This document shows positions 14,787-21,352 of a DNA stretch of 31,938 bases, one piece after another. Within the stretch, counting starts at the first letter, position 1; each line of letters begins with the position of its first letter. This DNA is from Solirubrobacterales bacterium. GTDB lineage: Bacteria > Actinomycetota > Thermoleophilia > Solirubrobacterales > Solirubrobacteraceae. The stretch spans positions 1 through 31,938 of the forward strand of contig PLYX01000078.1 in the NCBI GenBank assembly GCA_003151895.1, read 5' to 3'. The notes below the pieces were generated by a model. The model was not told the DNA's origin. It saw only the letters and a program-made list of their open reading frames with translations, and ran no database searches. The position numbers and the translations under genes are program-made.

Positions 14787-14954
14787 CTATGCGGCGTTGA
14801 CCGCCACCATGCCCACCGCGCTGGTCGGCGGCGGCACCGGTTCGCCATGCTCGCGCAGGCTCTGGACGTGGAGCTCGGTTGCCTCCCCGATCAGCCGCTC
14901 GACCTCGTCGCGGGCAGCGCCCGTGACGCCGACCGTGACCGTCGCGAGGCTCCT
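14787..14954 (-). pseudogene. HicB-family antitoxin remnant
   Basis: On the minus strand, 55 codons end in VERLIGEATELH, then SLREHGEPVPPPTSAV, then a TAG stop at 14787-14789. This is the characteristic C-terminal part of HicB-like antitoxins: an amphipathic helix followed by G-E-P-V-P-x-P. The N-terminal half of the HicB fold is missing. An in-frame stop (14955-14957) blocks the reading upstream, and no start codon lies within the open stretch. No HicA toxin is visible nearby. It is therefore a decayed antitoxin gene, too short and startless to be called intact. Confidence 0.5.
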
Positions 14955-14996
14955 TCAGCCGCGATTAAGCGGTCCTCCTAACCTTGGGAGATGCCT

Positions 14997-15689
14997 GTGA
15001 CCTCCATCGCCGCCGTCCGTAGCCACCGCGGCGCCGGCCCGGCGTTGCTCGTGGCGGGCCTGTGCGCCGCGGGGCTGGTGCTCACATGGGTGTTCGCGGA
15101 GCTCGTGCCGGTCACGCACGTGCGTGACGCGGTGGTTCTATACGACTTCACCAGGCTTGATCGTCCGTTCGTCGAAGTCCCCGCGAACGTGCTGCTCGCC
15201 CTGTTCGAACCGTGGTTCTTCGCCGTGTGGGGGCTTGCGCTCGTAGCGGTGGCCCTACGCGGCGGGCGTCCGCGGGTCGCGCTCGCCGTGGCGCTCGTGC
15301 TGGCTCTCGCGCCGGGCAGCGCCGAGTTGCTCAAGCCGCTGGTCGCTCATCCACACGCGCAGGTCGTCCCGCTGTACATCAAAGATGCCTCGTGGCCGAG
15401 CGGTCACGCGACCGCGGCCACGGCGCTCGCGTGGTGTGCGCTGCTCGTCGCTCCCCCCGCACGCCGGCGAGCCGTCGCGATGCTCGGCGCGGTGCTCGTC
15501 GTGGCCGTGGGCTGTGCGCTGTTGATCCTCGCGTGGCACATGCCGAGCGACGTGCTCGGGGGCTATCTGCTCGGGACGCTGTGGGCCGCGCTCGCGATCG
15601 CGGCGTTGCGGGTGCTCGGCCCGAGCGGGAGCATCAAGACGAGCGGGGCCATCGAGACGAGCGGCCCGAGCGGGGCTCGCGCTACCTGA
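14997..15689 (+). CDS. PAP2-family membrane phosphatase
   Basis: A polytopic membrane protein of 230 residues with about six predicted helices and PAP2 (phosphatidic acid phosphatase type 2) motifs: PSGH in WPSGHATAATAL and H-x-x-x-D in LILAWHMPSDVLGGY. The first motif, normally K-x6-R-P, reads LLKPLVAHPHAQ, so the usual Arg is replaced by His. The family dephosphorylates lipid phosphates or undecaprenyl pyrophosphate outside the membrane. I prefer GTG at 14997 because GGGAG lies six bases before it; an in-frame ATG at 14991 directly abuts that site. The Ser/Gly/Thr-rich tail (IKTSGAIETSG) overlaps the convergent TetR remnant by eight bases. Confidence 0.8.
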   Translation: MTSIAAVRSHRGAGPALLVAGLCAAGLVLTWVFAELVPVTHVRDAVVLYDFTRLDRPFVEVPANVLLALFEPWFFAVWGLALVAVALRGGRPRVALAVALVLALAPGSAELLKPLVAHPHAQVVPLYIKDASWPSGHATAATALAWCALLVAPPARRRAVAMLGAVLVVAVGCALLILAWHMPSDVLGGYLLGTLWAALAIAALRVLGPSGSIKTSGAIETSGPSGARAT

Positions 15690-15858
15690 AGGGCCTGATC
15701 GCCGTCGCCTCCGCGGCTTCGGTGACTCCCACGAACGGCGCGAGGGCGAGGTAGGTGACGGCCGCCAGATACGCCTGGTGCTCCCAGAAGTCCAGGCCAC
15801 CGCGTTCCTGTGCCTTTTCGACTGGATCCGCGAAGCCGGGCGCCAGCGGCTGGACGCC
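15682..15858 (-). pseudogene. C-terminal fragment of a TetR-family regulator
   Basis: The minus-strand reading ADPVEKAQERGGLDFWEHQA, then TYLALAPFVGVTEAAEATA, matches the end of the double-TetR protein encoded at 2807-4171. The DNA at 15700-15755 is identical to 2810-2865 except at two bases. No DNA-binding domain or start codon precedes it; instead the frame runs into the XRE gene. It is a duplicated or rearranged fragment, or the end of a second TetR paralogue that was deleted. Confidence 0.65.
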
Positions 15859-15859
15859 T

Positions 15860-16111
15860 CTATCGCAGGTCGCGCAGCAGTGTGGCGGGTGGGTTTTCGA
15901 GCGCTCGGGCGAGCTTGAGGATCGTGTCGAGCCTCGGTTGGCGTCCGCCGTTCTCGTAGATGCCGATCGCGGCGCGGTCCATTCCCGAGTTGAGCGCCAG
16001 CGCCTGTTGTGAGAGGCCCGCGTGATTGCGGGCGTCACGGAGGTTCTCGCCGAACGTTCGTGTCTCTCTGGGCGTCCCGGGGTCGTTCATCGTCGTGCGC
16101 TCATTCTCCAT
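15860..16111 (-). CDS. Small XRE-family helix-turn-helix regulator
   Basis: An 83-residue protein made almost entirely of one Cro/C1-type HTH domain: FGENLRDARNHAGLSQQALA, then DRAAIGIYENGGRQPRLDTI, then LKLARALENPPATLL. This is the classic XRE pattern (R-x-x-R-x-x-x-G-L-S-Q, then E-N/G-R-x-P). The ATG at 16111 has only a weak upstream site, and a second ATG eight codons in (MNDPG) is possible. It lies 74 bases downstream of the adenosyltransferase gene on the same strand and just before the TetR remnant. Stand-alone proteins of this size often regulate toxin-antitoxin or phage-derived genes, but no partner is intact here. Confidence 0.8.
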   Translation of the reverse strand: MENERTTMNDPGTPRETRTFGENLRDARNHAGLSQQALALNSGMDRAAIGIYENGGRQPRLDTILKLARALENPPATLLRDLR

Positions 16112-16185
16112 GTCAGCCTACAGCGATACACACCGGCGCGCCCGCTGGTCGGATGCCGGCGCCTGGCGCGTGAGGCGTTCGGGGC

Positions 16186-16815
16186 TCAGGCGATCGTATC
16201 CGTGGGGCCGCCGCCGTGCGCGCCCGGAGCCCACAGCGACTCCTCGGACCCGGACGGCCGGCCGGGCGGGCCATCGTTCACGGCGCGGCTGAGGATGAAC
16301 AGCATGTCCGACAGCCGGTTCAGGTAGCGGATCACCTCGGGGTTGCACTGCTCACCGACCGCGATCGCGCGGCGCTCGGCGCGGCGGCAGACGGTGCGAC
16401 AGACGTGCAGCTGCGCTGCCGCCGGCGTTCCGCCGGGGATCACGAACGAGCGCAGCGGCTCGAGCTTCGCGTTGACCTCGTCGCACACCTGCTCGAGCCA
16501 CTGCGCGTACTCGGGCGTCACCCGCAGGCGCGCCTGGCCCTTGCCGGTCGCGTCCTGTCCTCCCTCGGCGGGAGCGGGCACCGACAGGTCGGCTCCGACG
16601 TCGAGCAGGTCGTTCTGCACGCGCTGAAGCCATTGCGCGAAGCTCGACGGCAAGCCCGGCGCCAGCAGCGCCACGCCGATCGTCGCGTTCAGCTCGTCCA
16701 CGGTGCCATATGCCTCGACGCGCGGGTGCAGCTTGGAGACACGGCTCATGTCTCCCAGATGGGTTTCTCCGCCGTCTCCGAGCTTCGTGTAGATGCGTGT
16801 CAGGTTGACCGTCAC
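16186..16815 (-). CDS. PduO-type cob(I)alamin adenosyltransferase
   Basis: A 209-residue cytoplasmic enzyme that transfers the adenosyl group of ATP to cob(I)alamin, making coenzyme B12. The ATP-binding motif TKLGDGGETHL spans residues 10-20, followed by the E-A-Y-G-T-V-D-E-L-N-A block. Later come FVIPGGTPAAAQLH, CRRAERRA and NRLSDMLFILSR, all hallmarks of the PduO class. Length is typical, with an extra Gly/Pro-rich C-terminal tail. The start is GTG at 16815; later Met codons would remove the ATP motif. No strong ribosome site is seen. It diverges from the transhydrogenase operon across 106 bases. No cobalamin riboswitch is visible. Confidence 0.9.
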   Translation of the reverse strand: MTVNLTRIYTKLGDGGETHLGDMSRVSKLHPRVEAYGTVDELNATIGVALLAPGLPSSFAQWLQRVQNDLLDVGADLSVPAPAEGGQDATGKGQARLRVTPEYAQWLEQVCDEVNAKLEPLRSFVIPGGTPAAAQLHVCRTVCRRAERRAIAVGEQCNPEVIRYLNRLSDMLFILSRAVNDGPPGRPSGSEESLWAPGAHGGGPTDTIA

Positions 16816-16905
16816 GGCCCGTCGAGTGTGCCATACGGACGGTCGGATCGGCTGTCATCGGCCGCCACGCGTCCGGTCGGACTGCCTACCGCCGGCAAGA
16901 TCGGA

Positions 16906-16911
16906 TACTTT
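16906..16911 (+). promoter_or_regulatory. Candidate -10 box of the transhydrogenase operon
   Basis: TACTTT (TANNNT class) lies ten bases before the pntAA ATG, and no Shine-Dalgarno site is present. A leader of only a few bases is implied. The sequence after the hexamer (CCGGG) also follows the candidate -10 of the APC transporter near 27.9 kb. Confidence 0.3.
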
Positions 16912-16921
16912 CCGGGCCGTC

Positions 16922-18151
16922 ATGCGGGTGGGTGTTCCGAAGGAGACCGCCGAGGGCGAGCGCAGAGTTGCGCTCGTGCCGGAGGTCATCGCCAAGTTGA
17001 AGGCCAAGGGCCTCGATGTCCTGGTCGAGAATGGCGCGGGCGCAGACGCGCTCTTGCCCGACGCGGCGTTCGCCGGCGCGGGCGCGCGGATGACCGCCGA
17101 CGCGGCCGAGGTGTGGCAGTCCGACGTGGTCGTCAAGATCTCCCCGCCGAGCGAGCCGGAGATCGGGCTGCTCGGGCAGGGGTCGATCCTGATCGGCTTC
17201 CTCGCGCCGCTCACGAGCCCGCGGACGACGCGTGCGCTCGCCTCCGCCAAAGCCACCGCCTTCGCGATGGAGTCGATCCCGCGCATCTCGCGCGCCCAGT
17301 CGATGGACGCGCTCTCCTCGCAGAGCAATATCGCCGGCTACAAGGCCGCCCTGCTGGGGGCGGAGCAGATGGGCCGTTTCTATCCGATGTTGATGACCGC
17401 CGCCGGCACGATCCCGCCCGCCAAGGTGCTCGTGCTGGGCGCCGGCGTCGCGGGGTTGCAGGCGCTCGCCACCGCCAAGCGCCTCGGGGCTCGCACGACC
17501 GGCTATGACGTCCGCCCGGAGGTGGCGGAGCAGGTGCGCTCGCTCGGCGCCCAGTGGCTCGACCTCGGCCTCGAGGCAAGCGGCGAGGGCGGCTATGCGC
17601 GCGAGCTCACCGACGAGGAGCGCGCCCAGCAGCAGCAGGCTTTGACGGATGCGATCAAGGGCTTCGACGTCGTCATCACCACCGCGCTCGTGCCGGGCCG
17701 TCCCGCCCCGAAGCTCGTCACGGCCGAGGCCGTCGAGGGGATGAAGCCCGGCTCTGTGATCGTCGATCTCGCCGGCGAGTCGGGCGGCAACTGCGAGCTC
17801 ACCGAGCCCGGCCGCACGGTCGTCAAGCACGACGTGAAGATCGTCTCGCCCTTGAACCTGCCGGCGAGCATGGCCGAGCATTCCTCGCAGTTGTTCGCGC
17901 GCAACGTGCAGGCTCTCCTGGACCTGCTGGTCGCCAAGAAAGAGGATCCCGCCCACCCGGGCGCCGAGGGCGAGGTCGAGATGAAGCTCGACTTCGACGA
18001 CGAGATCGTCGCGGGCGCCTGCACCGTGCGCGACGGGGAGATCGTCGGGGCGGGCGCCAGGGCCGCCGTCGAGGCCGCGGGAGCGTCGTCGGGGGCCACG
18101 GGCGCGGCGGGTACGGCGGATGCGCCCGGTACGCCGGGGGCGAGCGCATGA
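16922..18151 (+). CDS. pntAA: NAD(P) transhydrogenase subunit alpha-1 (NAD-binding)
   Basis: The 409-residue soluble NAD(H)-binding domain I of proton-translocating transhydrogenase, in the split alpha-1/alpha-2/beta form. It starts MRVGVPKET, followed by ERRVALVPE. The loop PRISRAQSMDALSSQ (120-134) approaches the nicotinamide. The NAD Rossmann motif is GAGVAG (173-178), with GYDVRPE following. The C-terminal about 35 residues are an Ala/Gly/Thr-rich extension. With the two following genes it forms the complete enzyme that couples hydride transfer between NADH and NADP+ to proton movement, supplying NADPH. The ATG at 16922 is where homology begins. Its stop overlaps the next start (ATGA). 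Confidence 0.93.
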   Translation: MRVGVPKETAEGERRVALVPEVIAKLKAKGLDVLVENGAGADALLPDAAFAGAGARMTADAAEVWQSDVVVKISPPSEPEIGLLGQGSILIGFLAPLTSPRTTRALASAKATAFAMESIPRISRAQSMDALSSQSNIAGYKAALLGAEQMGRFYPMLMTAAGTIPPAKVLVLGAGVAGLQALATAKRLGARTTGYDVRPEVAEQVRSLGAQWLDLGLEASGEGGYARELTDEERAQQQQALTDAIKGFDVVITTALVPGRPAPKLVTAEAVEGMKPGSVIVDLAGESGGNCELTEPGRTVVKHDVKIVSPLNLPASMAEHSSQLFARNVQALLDLLVAKKEDPAHPGAEGEVEMKLDFDDEIVAGACTVRDGEIVGAGARAAVEAAGASSGATGAAGTADAPGTPGASA

Positions 18152-18552
18152 TCCTCGCGAGCGTGCTCACCACCAATCTCGCGATCCTCGTGCTCGCGGG
18201 CTTCATCGGATTCGTCGTGGTCTCCAAGGTGCCGAACACGCTGCACACGCCGCTCATGTCGGGCACGAACGCGATCCACGGGATCGTGCTGCTCGGCGGC
18301 CTGCTGCTCTTCGGCCTGGCCGACCTGAGCGCCTTCAGCAAAGCGCTCTTGGTGATCGCCGTCGCCTTCGGCACGATCAACATCGTCGGCGGCTTCCTCG
18401 TCACCGACAGGATGCTCGACATGTTCAAGTCCAAGCCGAAGCCCAAGCCGGCTGAGGAGGACTCCAGGCCCGACCGGTTGCCGCCCGGCGGGAAGGTCGC
18501 CGACGGGAAGGCCGGCAATACGAAGGCCGGCGACGGGGAGGCCGGATCATGA
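18148..18552 (+). CDS. pntAB: NAD(P) transhydrogenase subunit alpha-2 (membrane)
   Basis: A 134-residue membrane subunit of the split transhydrogenase. Three hydrophobic helices contain the conserved GFIGFVVVSKVPNTLHTPLM and MSGTNAIHGI motifs and then GTINIVGGFLVTDRML, followed by MFKSK. The family is usually about 100 residues. Here a Lys/Pro/Gly-rich C-terminal extension with GK-x-GN/D repeats adds about 35 residues. It contributes part of the proton channel with PntB. Both ends overlap neighbouring genes by four bases, so translation is coupled. Confidence 0.92.
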   Translation: MILASVLTTNLAILVLAGFIGFVVVSKVPNTLHTPLMSGTNAIHGIVLLGGLLLFGLADLSAFSKALLVIAVAFGTINIVGGFLVTDRMLDMFKSKPKPKPAEEDSRPDRLPPGGKVADGKAGNTKAGDGEAGS

Positions 18553-20018
18553 CCAGCCTGCCGATGGCCACCTTCCTGCAGAGCGAAAGCTTCATCTACG
18601 TCCTCTACATCGTCGCCTTCGCCCTGTTCATCCAGGGCCTGCGCGGCCTGTCGGGGCCGACGACCGCCGTGCGCGGCAACCGCATCGCGGCGGTCGGGAT
18701 GGCGATCGCCGTGGTCGCCACGCTGCTCAACCCCGGCGAGGGCAACTGGGGCCTGATCGCGCTCGGGCTTGCGATCGGCGTGGCTGTGGGGGTGCCCGCG
18801 GCACGCCGGGTGAAGATGACCGCGATGCCGCAGATGGTGGCCCTCTTCAACGGGGTCGGCGGCGGCGCGGTGGCGATCGTCTCGTGGGTCGAGTTCCGCG
18901 GTCTGGGCTCCACCTACGGCTCGCATACGGTCGAAATCGGCGGGGAAGTGATCCACACCGGTGGAGTCGCCACGTACGTGGCGATCTTCTCCGTGTTCGC
19001 CGCCATCGTCGGGTCGGTGTCCTTCTGGGGGTCGAACATCGCGTTCGGCAAGCTCCAGGAAATCCTTCCCGGCCGTCCGATCTCGCTCGGCTCGGCCCAG
19101 CAGATCGTCAACCTCGTGCTGCTGATCCTCGCCGTCGCGGCGGGCGTCGACCTGGTGGCGGGCGCCCATTCCGAACTGTTGTTCATCGGGATGCTGATCG
19201 TGGCCGCGCTGCTTGGCAACGCCGTGGTGCTGCCGATCGGCGGCGCCGACATGCCGGTCGTGATCTCGCTCCTGAACGCCTTCACGGGTCTTTCGGCCGC
19301 GGCGACGGGCATGGCGCTCAACAACCCGGCGTTGATCGTCGCCGGGATGATCGTCGGCGCGTCGGGCTCGATCCTCACCAACCTGATGGCGAAGGCGATG
19401 AACCGCTCGATCCCCTCGATCGTCGCGGGGGGATTCGGCGGCGGCGGGGCCGTGGAGGGCGCCGAAGGCGCCGGGGAGCACGGCGGCACGGTGCGCTCCA
19501 TCGGCGCGGCGGACGCGGCGATCCAGCTCGCCTACGCGAACCGCGTGGTGGTCGTCCCCGGCTACGGCATGGCCGTCGCCCAGGCCCAGCACGCCGTGCG
19601 CGAGCTCACCAAGGAGCTCGAGTCTCGCGGGGTGGAGGTCAGCTACGCGATCCACCCGGTAGCGGGACGCATGCCGGGGCACATGAACGTGCTGCTCGCC
19701 GAGGCCGACGTGCCGTATGACCAGCTCAAGGAGATGGACGACGCCAACCCCGAGTTCCAGCGCACCGACGTGTCGCTCGTGATCGGCGCCAACGACGTGA
19801 CCAACCCGGCCGCGAAGAACACGCCCTCCTCGCCGATCTACGGGATGCCGATCCTCGAGGTGGCCGACTCCCGCTCGGTGATCGTGATCAAGCGCTCGAT
19901 GAACCCCGGTTTCGCCGGGATCGAGAACGAGCTCTACTTCGACCCGAAGACCTCCATGCTCTTCGGGGACGCCAAGTCGGCTGTGAGCGAGATCACAGCC
20001 GAGCTGTCGGCCCTCTGA
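18549..20018 (+). CDS. pntB: NAD(P) transhydrogenase subunit beta
   Basis: The 489-residue beta subunit: an N-terminal domain II with about nine membrane helices and a C-terminal soluble NADP(H)-binding domain III. Domain III is recognised by VVVVPGYGMAVAQAQHAV, HPVAGRMPGHMNVLLAEA, GANDVTNPAA and IVIKRSMNPGFAG, all canonical. The membrane part includes MPQMVALFNGVGGGA. A Gly/Glu-rich linker (GGFGGGGAVEGAEGAGEHGG) joins the two. It is the last gene of the operon, and a CCCACC/GGTGGG palindrome follows at 20035-20048. Confidence 0.93.
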   Translation: MTSLPMATFLQSESFIYVLYIVAFALFIQGLRGLSGPTTAVRGNRIAAVGMAIAVVATLLNPGEGNWGLIALGLAIGVAVGVPAARRVKMTAMPQMVALFNGVGGGAVAIVSWVEFRGLGSTYGSHTVEIGGEVIHTGGVATYVAIFSVFAAIVGSVSFWGSNIAFGKLQEILPGRPISLGSAQQIVNLVLLILAVAAGVDLVAGAHSELLFIGMLIVAALLGNAVVLPIGGADMPVVISLLNAFTGLSAAATGMALNNPALIVAGMIVGASGSILTNLMAKAMNRSIPSIVAGGFGGGGAVEGAEGAGEHGGTVRSIGAADAAIQLAYANRVVVVPGYGMAVAQAQHAVRELTKELESRGVEVSYAIHPVAGRMPGHMNVLLAEADVPYDQLKEMDDANPEFQRTDVSLVIGANDVTNPAAKNTPSSPIYGMPILEVADSRSVIVIKRSMNPGFAGIENELYFDPKTSMLFGDAKSAVSEITAELSAL

Positions 20019-20240
20019 CGCCCTGAGCGAATGGCCCACCCCGGTGGGTGCGGGGTGGTCTTCACGGGATACAGGGTCTTCACGGGTCGGCGCATCGGCT
20101 TGCGTGTCACAGCGCGCTTTCGACGCGCATACTCCTGGACGTGCCAAATTGGTACGCGATGCAGACAAGACACTCATTGTCAACAGAGTACATCGTATCT
20201 TACACTCAACTGAGGGGAGGAAACATAATCATCTGAGGGG
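20019..20240. other. Regulatory-looking intergenic region before the protease
   Basis: It carries a palindrome (20035-20048), a 12-base direct repeat GGTCTTCACGGG at 20057-20068 and 20075-20086, and an imperfect inverted repeat GTGCCAAATTGGTAC at 20141-20155. Further on are TTGTCA (20177-20182) and TACACT (20202-20207), which could be a loosely spaced promoter. The strong GGGGAGG site at 20214-20220 has no start codon at the right distance. The region is more A/T-rich than its flanks. No gene is supported. Confidence 0.4.
20141..20155. promoter_or_regulatory. Candidate operator palindrome upstream of the protease
   Basis: GTGCCAAATTGGTAC is an inverted repeat around a central A, with one mismatched pair. 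It sits about 25 bases upstream of a possible -35 element, where a regulator could bind. The cognate regulator is unknown. Confidence 0.3.
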
Positions 20241-20303
20241 TCTGGGATTTCGCCGCATCGCCTCATATCTTCGGGTCAAGGACGGTTCGCGCTGGTCATC
20301 GGG

Positions 20304-21335
20304 GTGCTGGCGTGTGCCGTATCCATCTCCGGGGCGGCTCGCCCCGCAGGCGGGAGGAGCGAGTCGCTCCGGAGCGACTACGGGCCGGCGCCGGCGCGCA
20401 TAACGGTGGCGCCACGCGCGAAAGCGAGCATCGTCGGCGGGTCGGGGGCCTCGATCGCGAGTTTCCCCTTCCAGGTCGCCCTGTACGACCCGCAGGCCGG
20501 CTCGCCCGCGGCGGGCTTCTTCTGCGGTGGGATCATCATCGACTCCACGCACGTCGTCACCGCGGCCCATTGCATTGCCGGCGGCGGCGGCCGGCAAGCA
20601 GGATCCTCCGGTGACGTGGCGGTGCTCGCCGGCTCGAGCACGCTCGATCCCCCCGACCCGGGGAGCGTCCGCGATCCGGTGCAATCGAGCGCGTTCGACT
20701 CGCATTACAACCCGCAGAGCAGCGACTACGACGTCGCGCTGCTGACACTCGCGCGGCCGCTGTGGGCGGGCTCGACCGCGCCGAGCGTCAACGGCGTCGA
20801 CACGATCGCCCCGCTGCCGCTCGATCCTGGCAAAGCGTCCGTCTACGCCAATCCCAACGTCACGCCCGCGATCACCGCCACAGCGAGCGGCTGGGGCGAC
20901 GTCAACCCGGCGCCGGGCCACGGTGCGAGCTACCCGACGAGCCTGCGGGCGGTGCGGATGCCGCTCGTGCCGGACTCGCTGTGTGAAGAACAGTACGCGG
21001 CCATCGAACAACCGATCACCTCGAGCATGATCTGCGCAGGCGGCGGACGCTCTCGTGTGGACACGTGCTACGGCGACAGCGGTGGGCCGCTCGTGGTGGA
21101 CCAGGACACCCCCGCTCGACCGCCGGGCGATTACGTGCTGGCCGGGCTCGTGGACTTCGGCAACGGATGCGCCCAGCCCGGTTACGCAGGCGTCTACACG
21201 CGGATCGCAAGCCCGGAGATCATGCGTTTCCTGACCTCGGGCATCGGCCACCCGGTGAGACCGATCGGCTCACAGGCCAAGCACAGGAAGCACAAGAAGC
21301 GTCATCGCCATCGCAGCCTGTCGAGCGCCGGGTAG
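20304..21335 (+). CDS. Secreted trypsin-like serine protease with cationic tail
   Basis: A chymotrypsin/trypsin-fold (S1) protease. The mature N-terminus motif is IVGG. The catalytic His lies in VVTAAHC, the Asp in YDVALLTLA and the Ser in CYGDSGGPL, so the triad is complete. The C-terminus is strikingly basic (KHRKHKKRHRHR), like the tails of the exoprotein operon. GTG at 20304 is the first standard start, but it cuts the signal peptide. The frame is open from 20229 and encodes GRFALVIGVLACAVSISGAA, a good export helix. An in-frame ATT at 20247, six bases after GAGGGG, would supply a full signal peptide. Either a rare ATT start is used or the ATG was lost. Confidence 0.8.
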   Translation: MLACAVSISGAARPAGGRSESLRSDYGPAPARITVAPRAKASIVGGSGASIASFPFQVALYDPQAGSPAAGFFCGGIIIDSTHVVTAAHCIAGGGGRQAGSSGDVAVLAGSSTLDPPDPGSVRDPVQSSAFDSHYNPQSSDYDVALLTLARPLWAGSTAPSVNGVDTIAPLPLDPGKASVYANPNVTPAITATASGWGDVNPAPGHGASYPTSLRAVRMPLVPDSLCEEQYAAIEQPITSSMICAGGGRSRVDTCYGDSGGPLVVDQDTPARPPGDYVLAGLVDFGNGCAQPGYAGVYTRIASPEIMRFLTSGIGHPVRPIGSQAKHRKHKKRHRHRSLSSAG

Positions 21336-21352
21336 GGCAGCGAGCGCGACCT

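Noticed and set aside
16700..16930. Possible cobalamin riboswitch near the adenosyltransferase
   Set aside because: The 106-base divergent gap is too short and lacks a B12-box-like sequence.
17823..20183. Long minus-strand reading frame opposite the transhydrogenase genes
   Set aside because: The Arg/His/Asp-rich product is the typical antisense shadow of a high-GC gene; the plus strand holds three well-supported subunits.
20044..20403. Plus-strand frame overlapping the start of the protease
   Set aside because: It lies out of frame with the protease, has an Arg/Ser-rich product and no export helix; it is a by-product of high GC.
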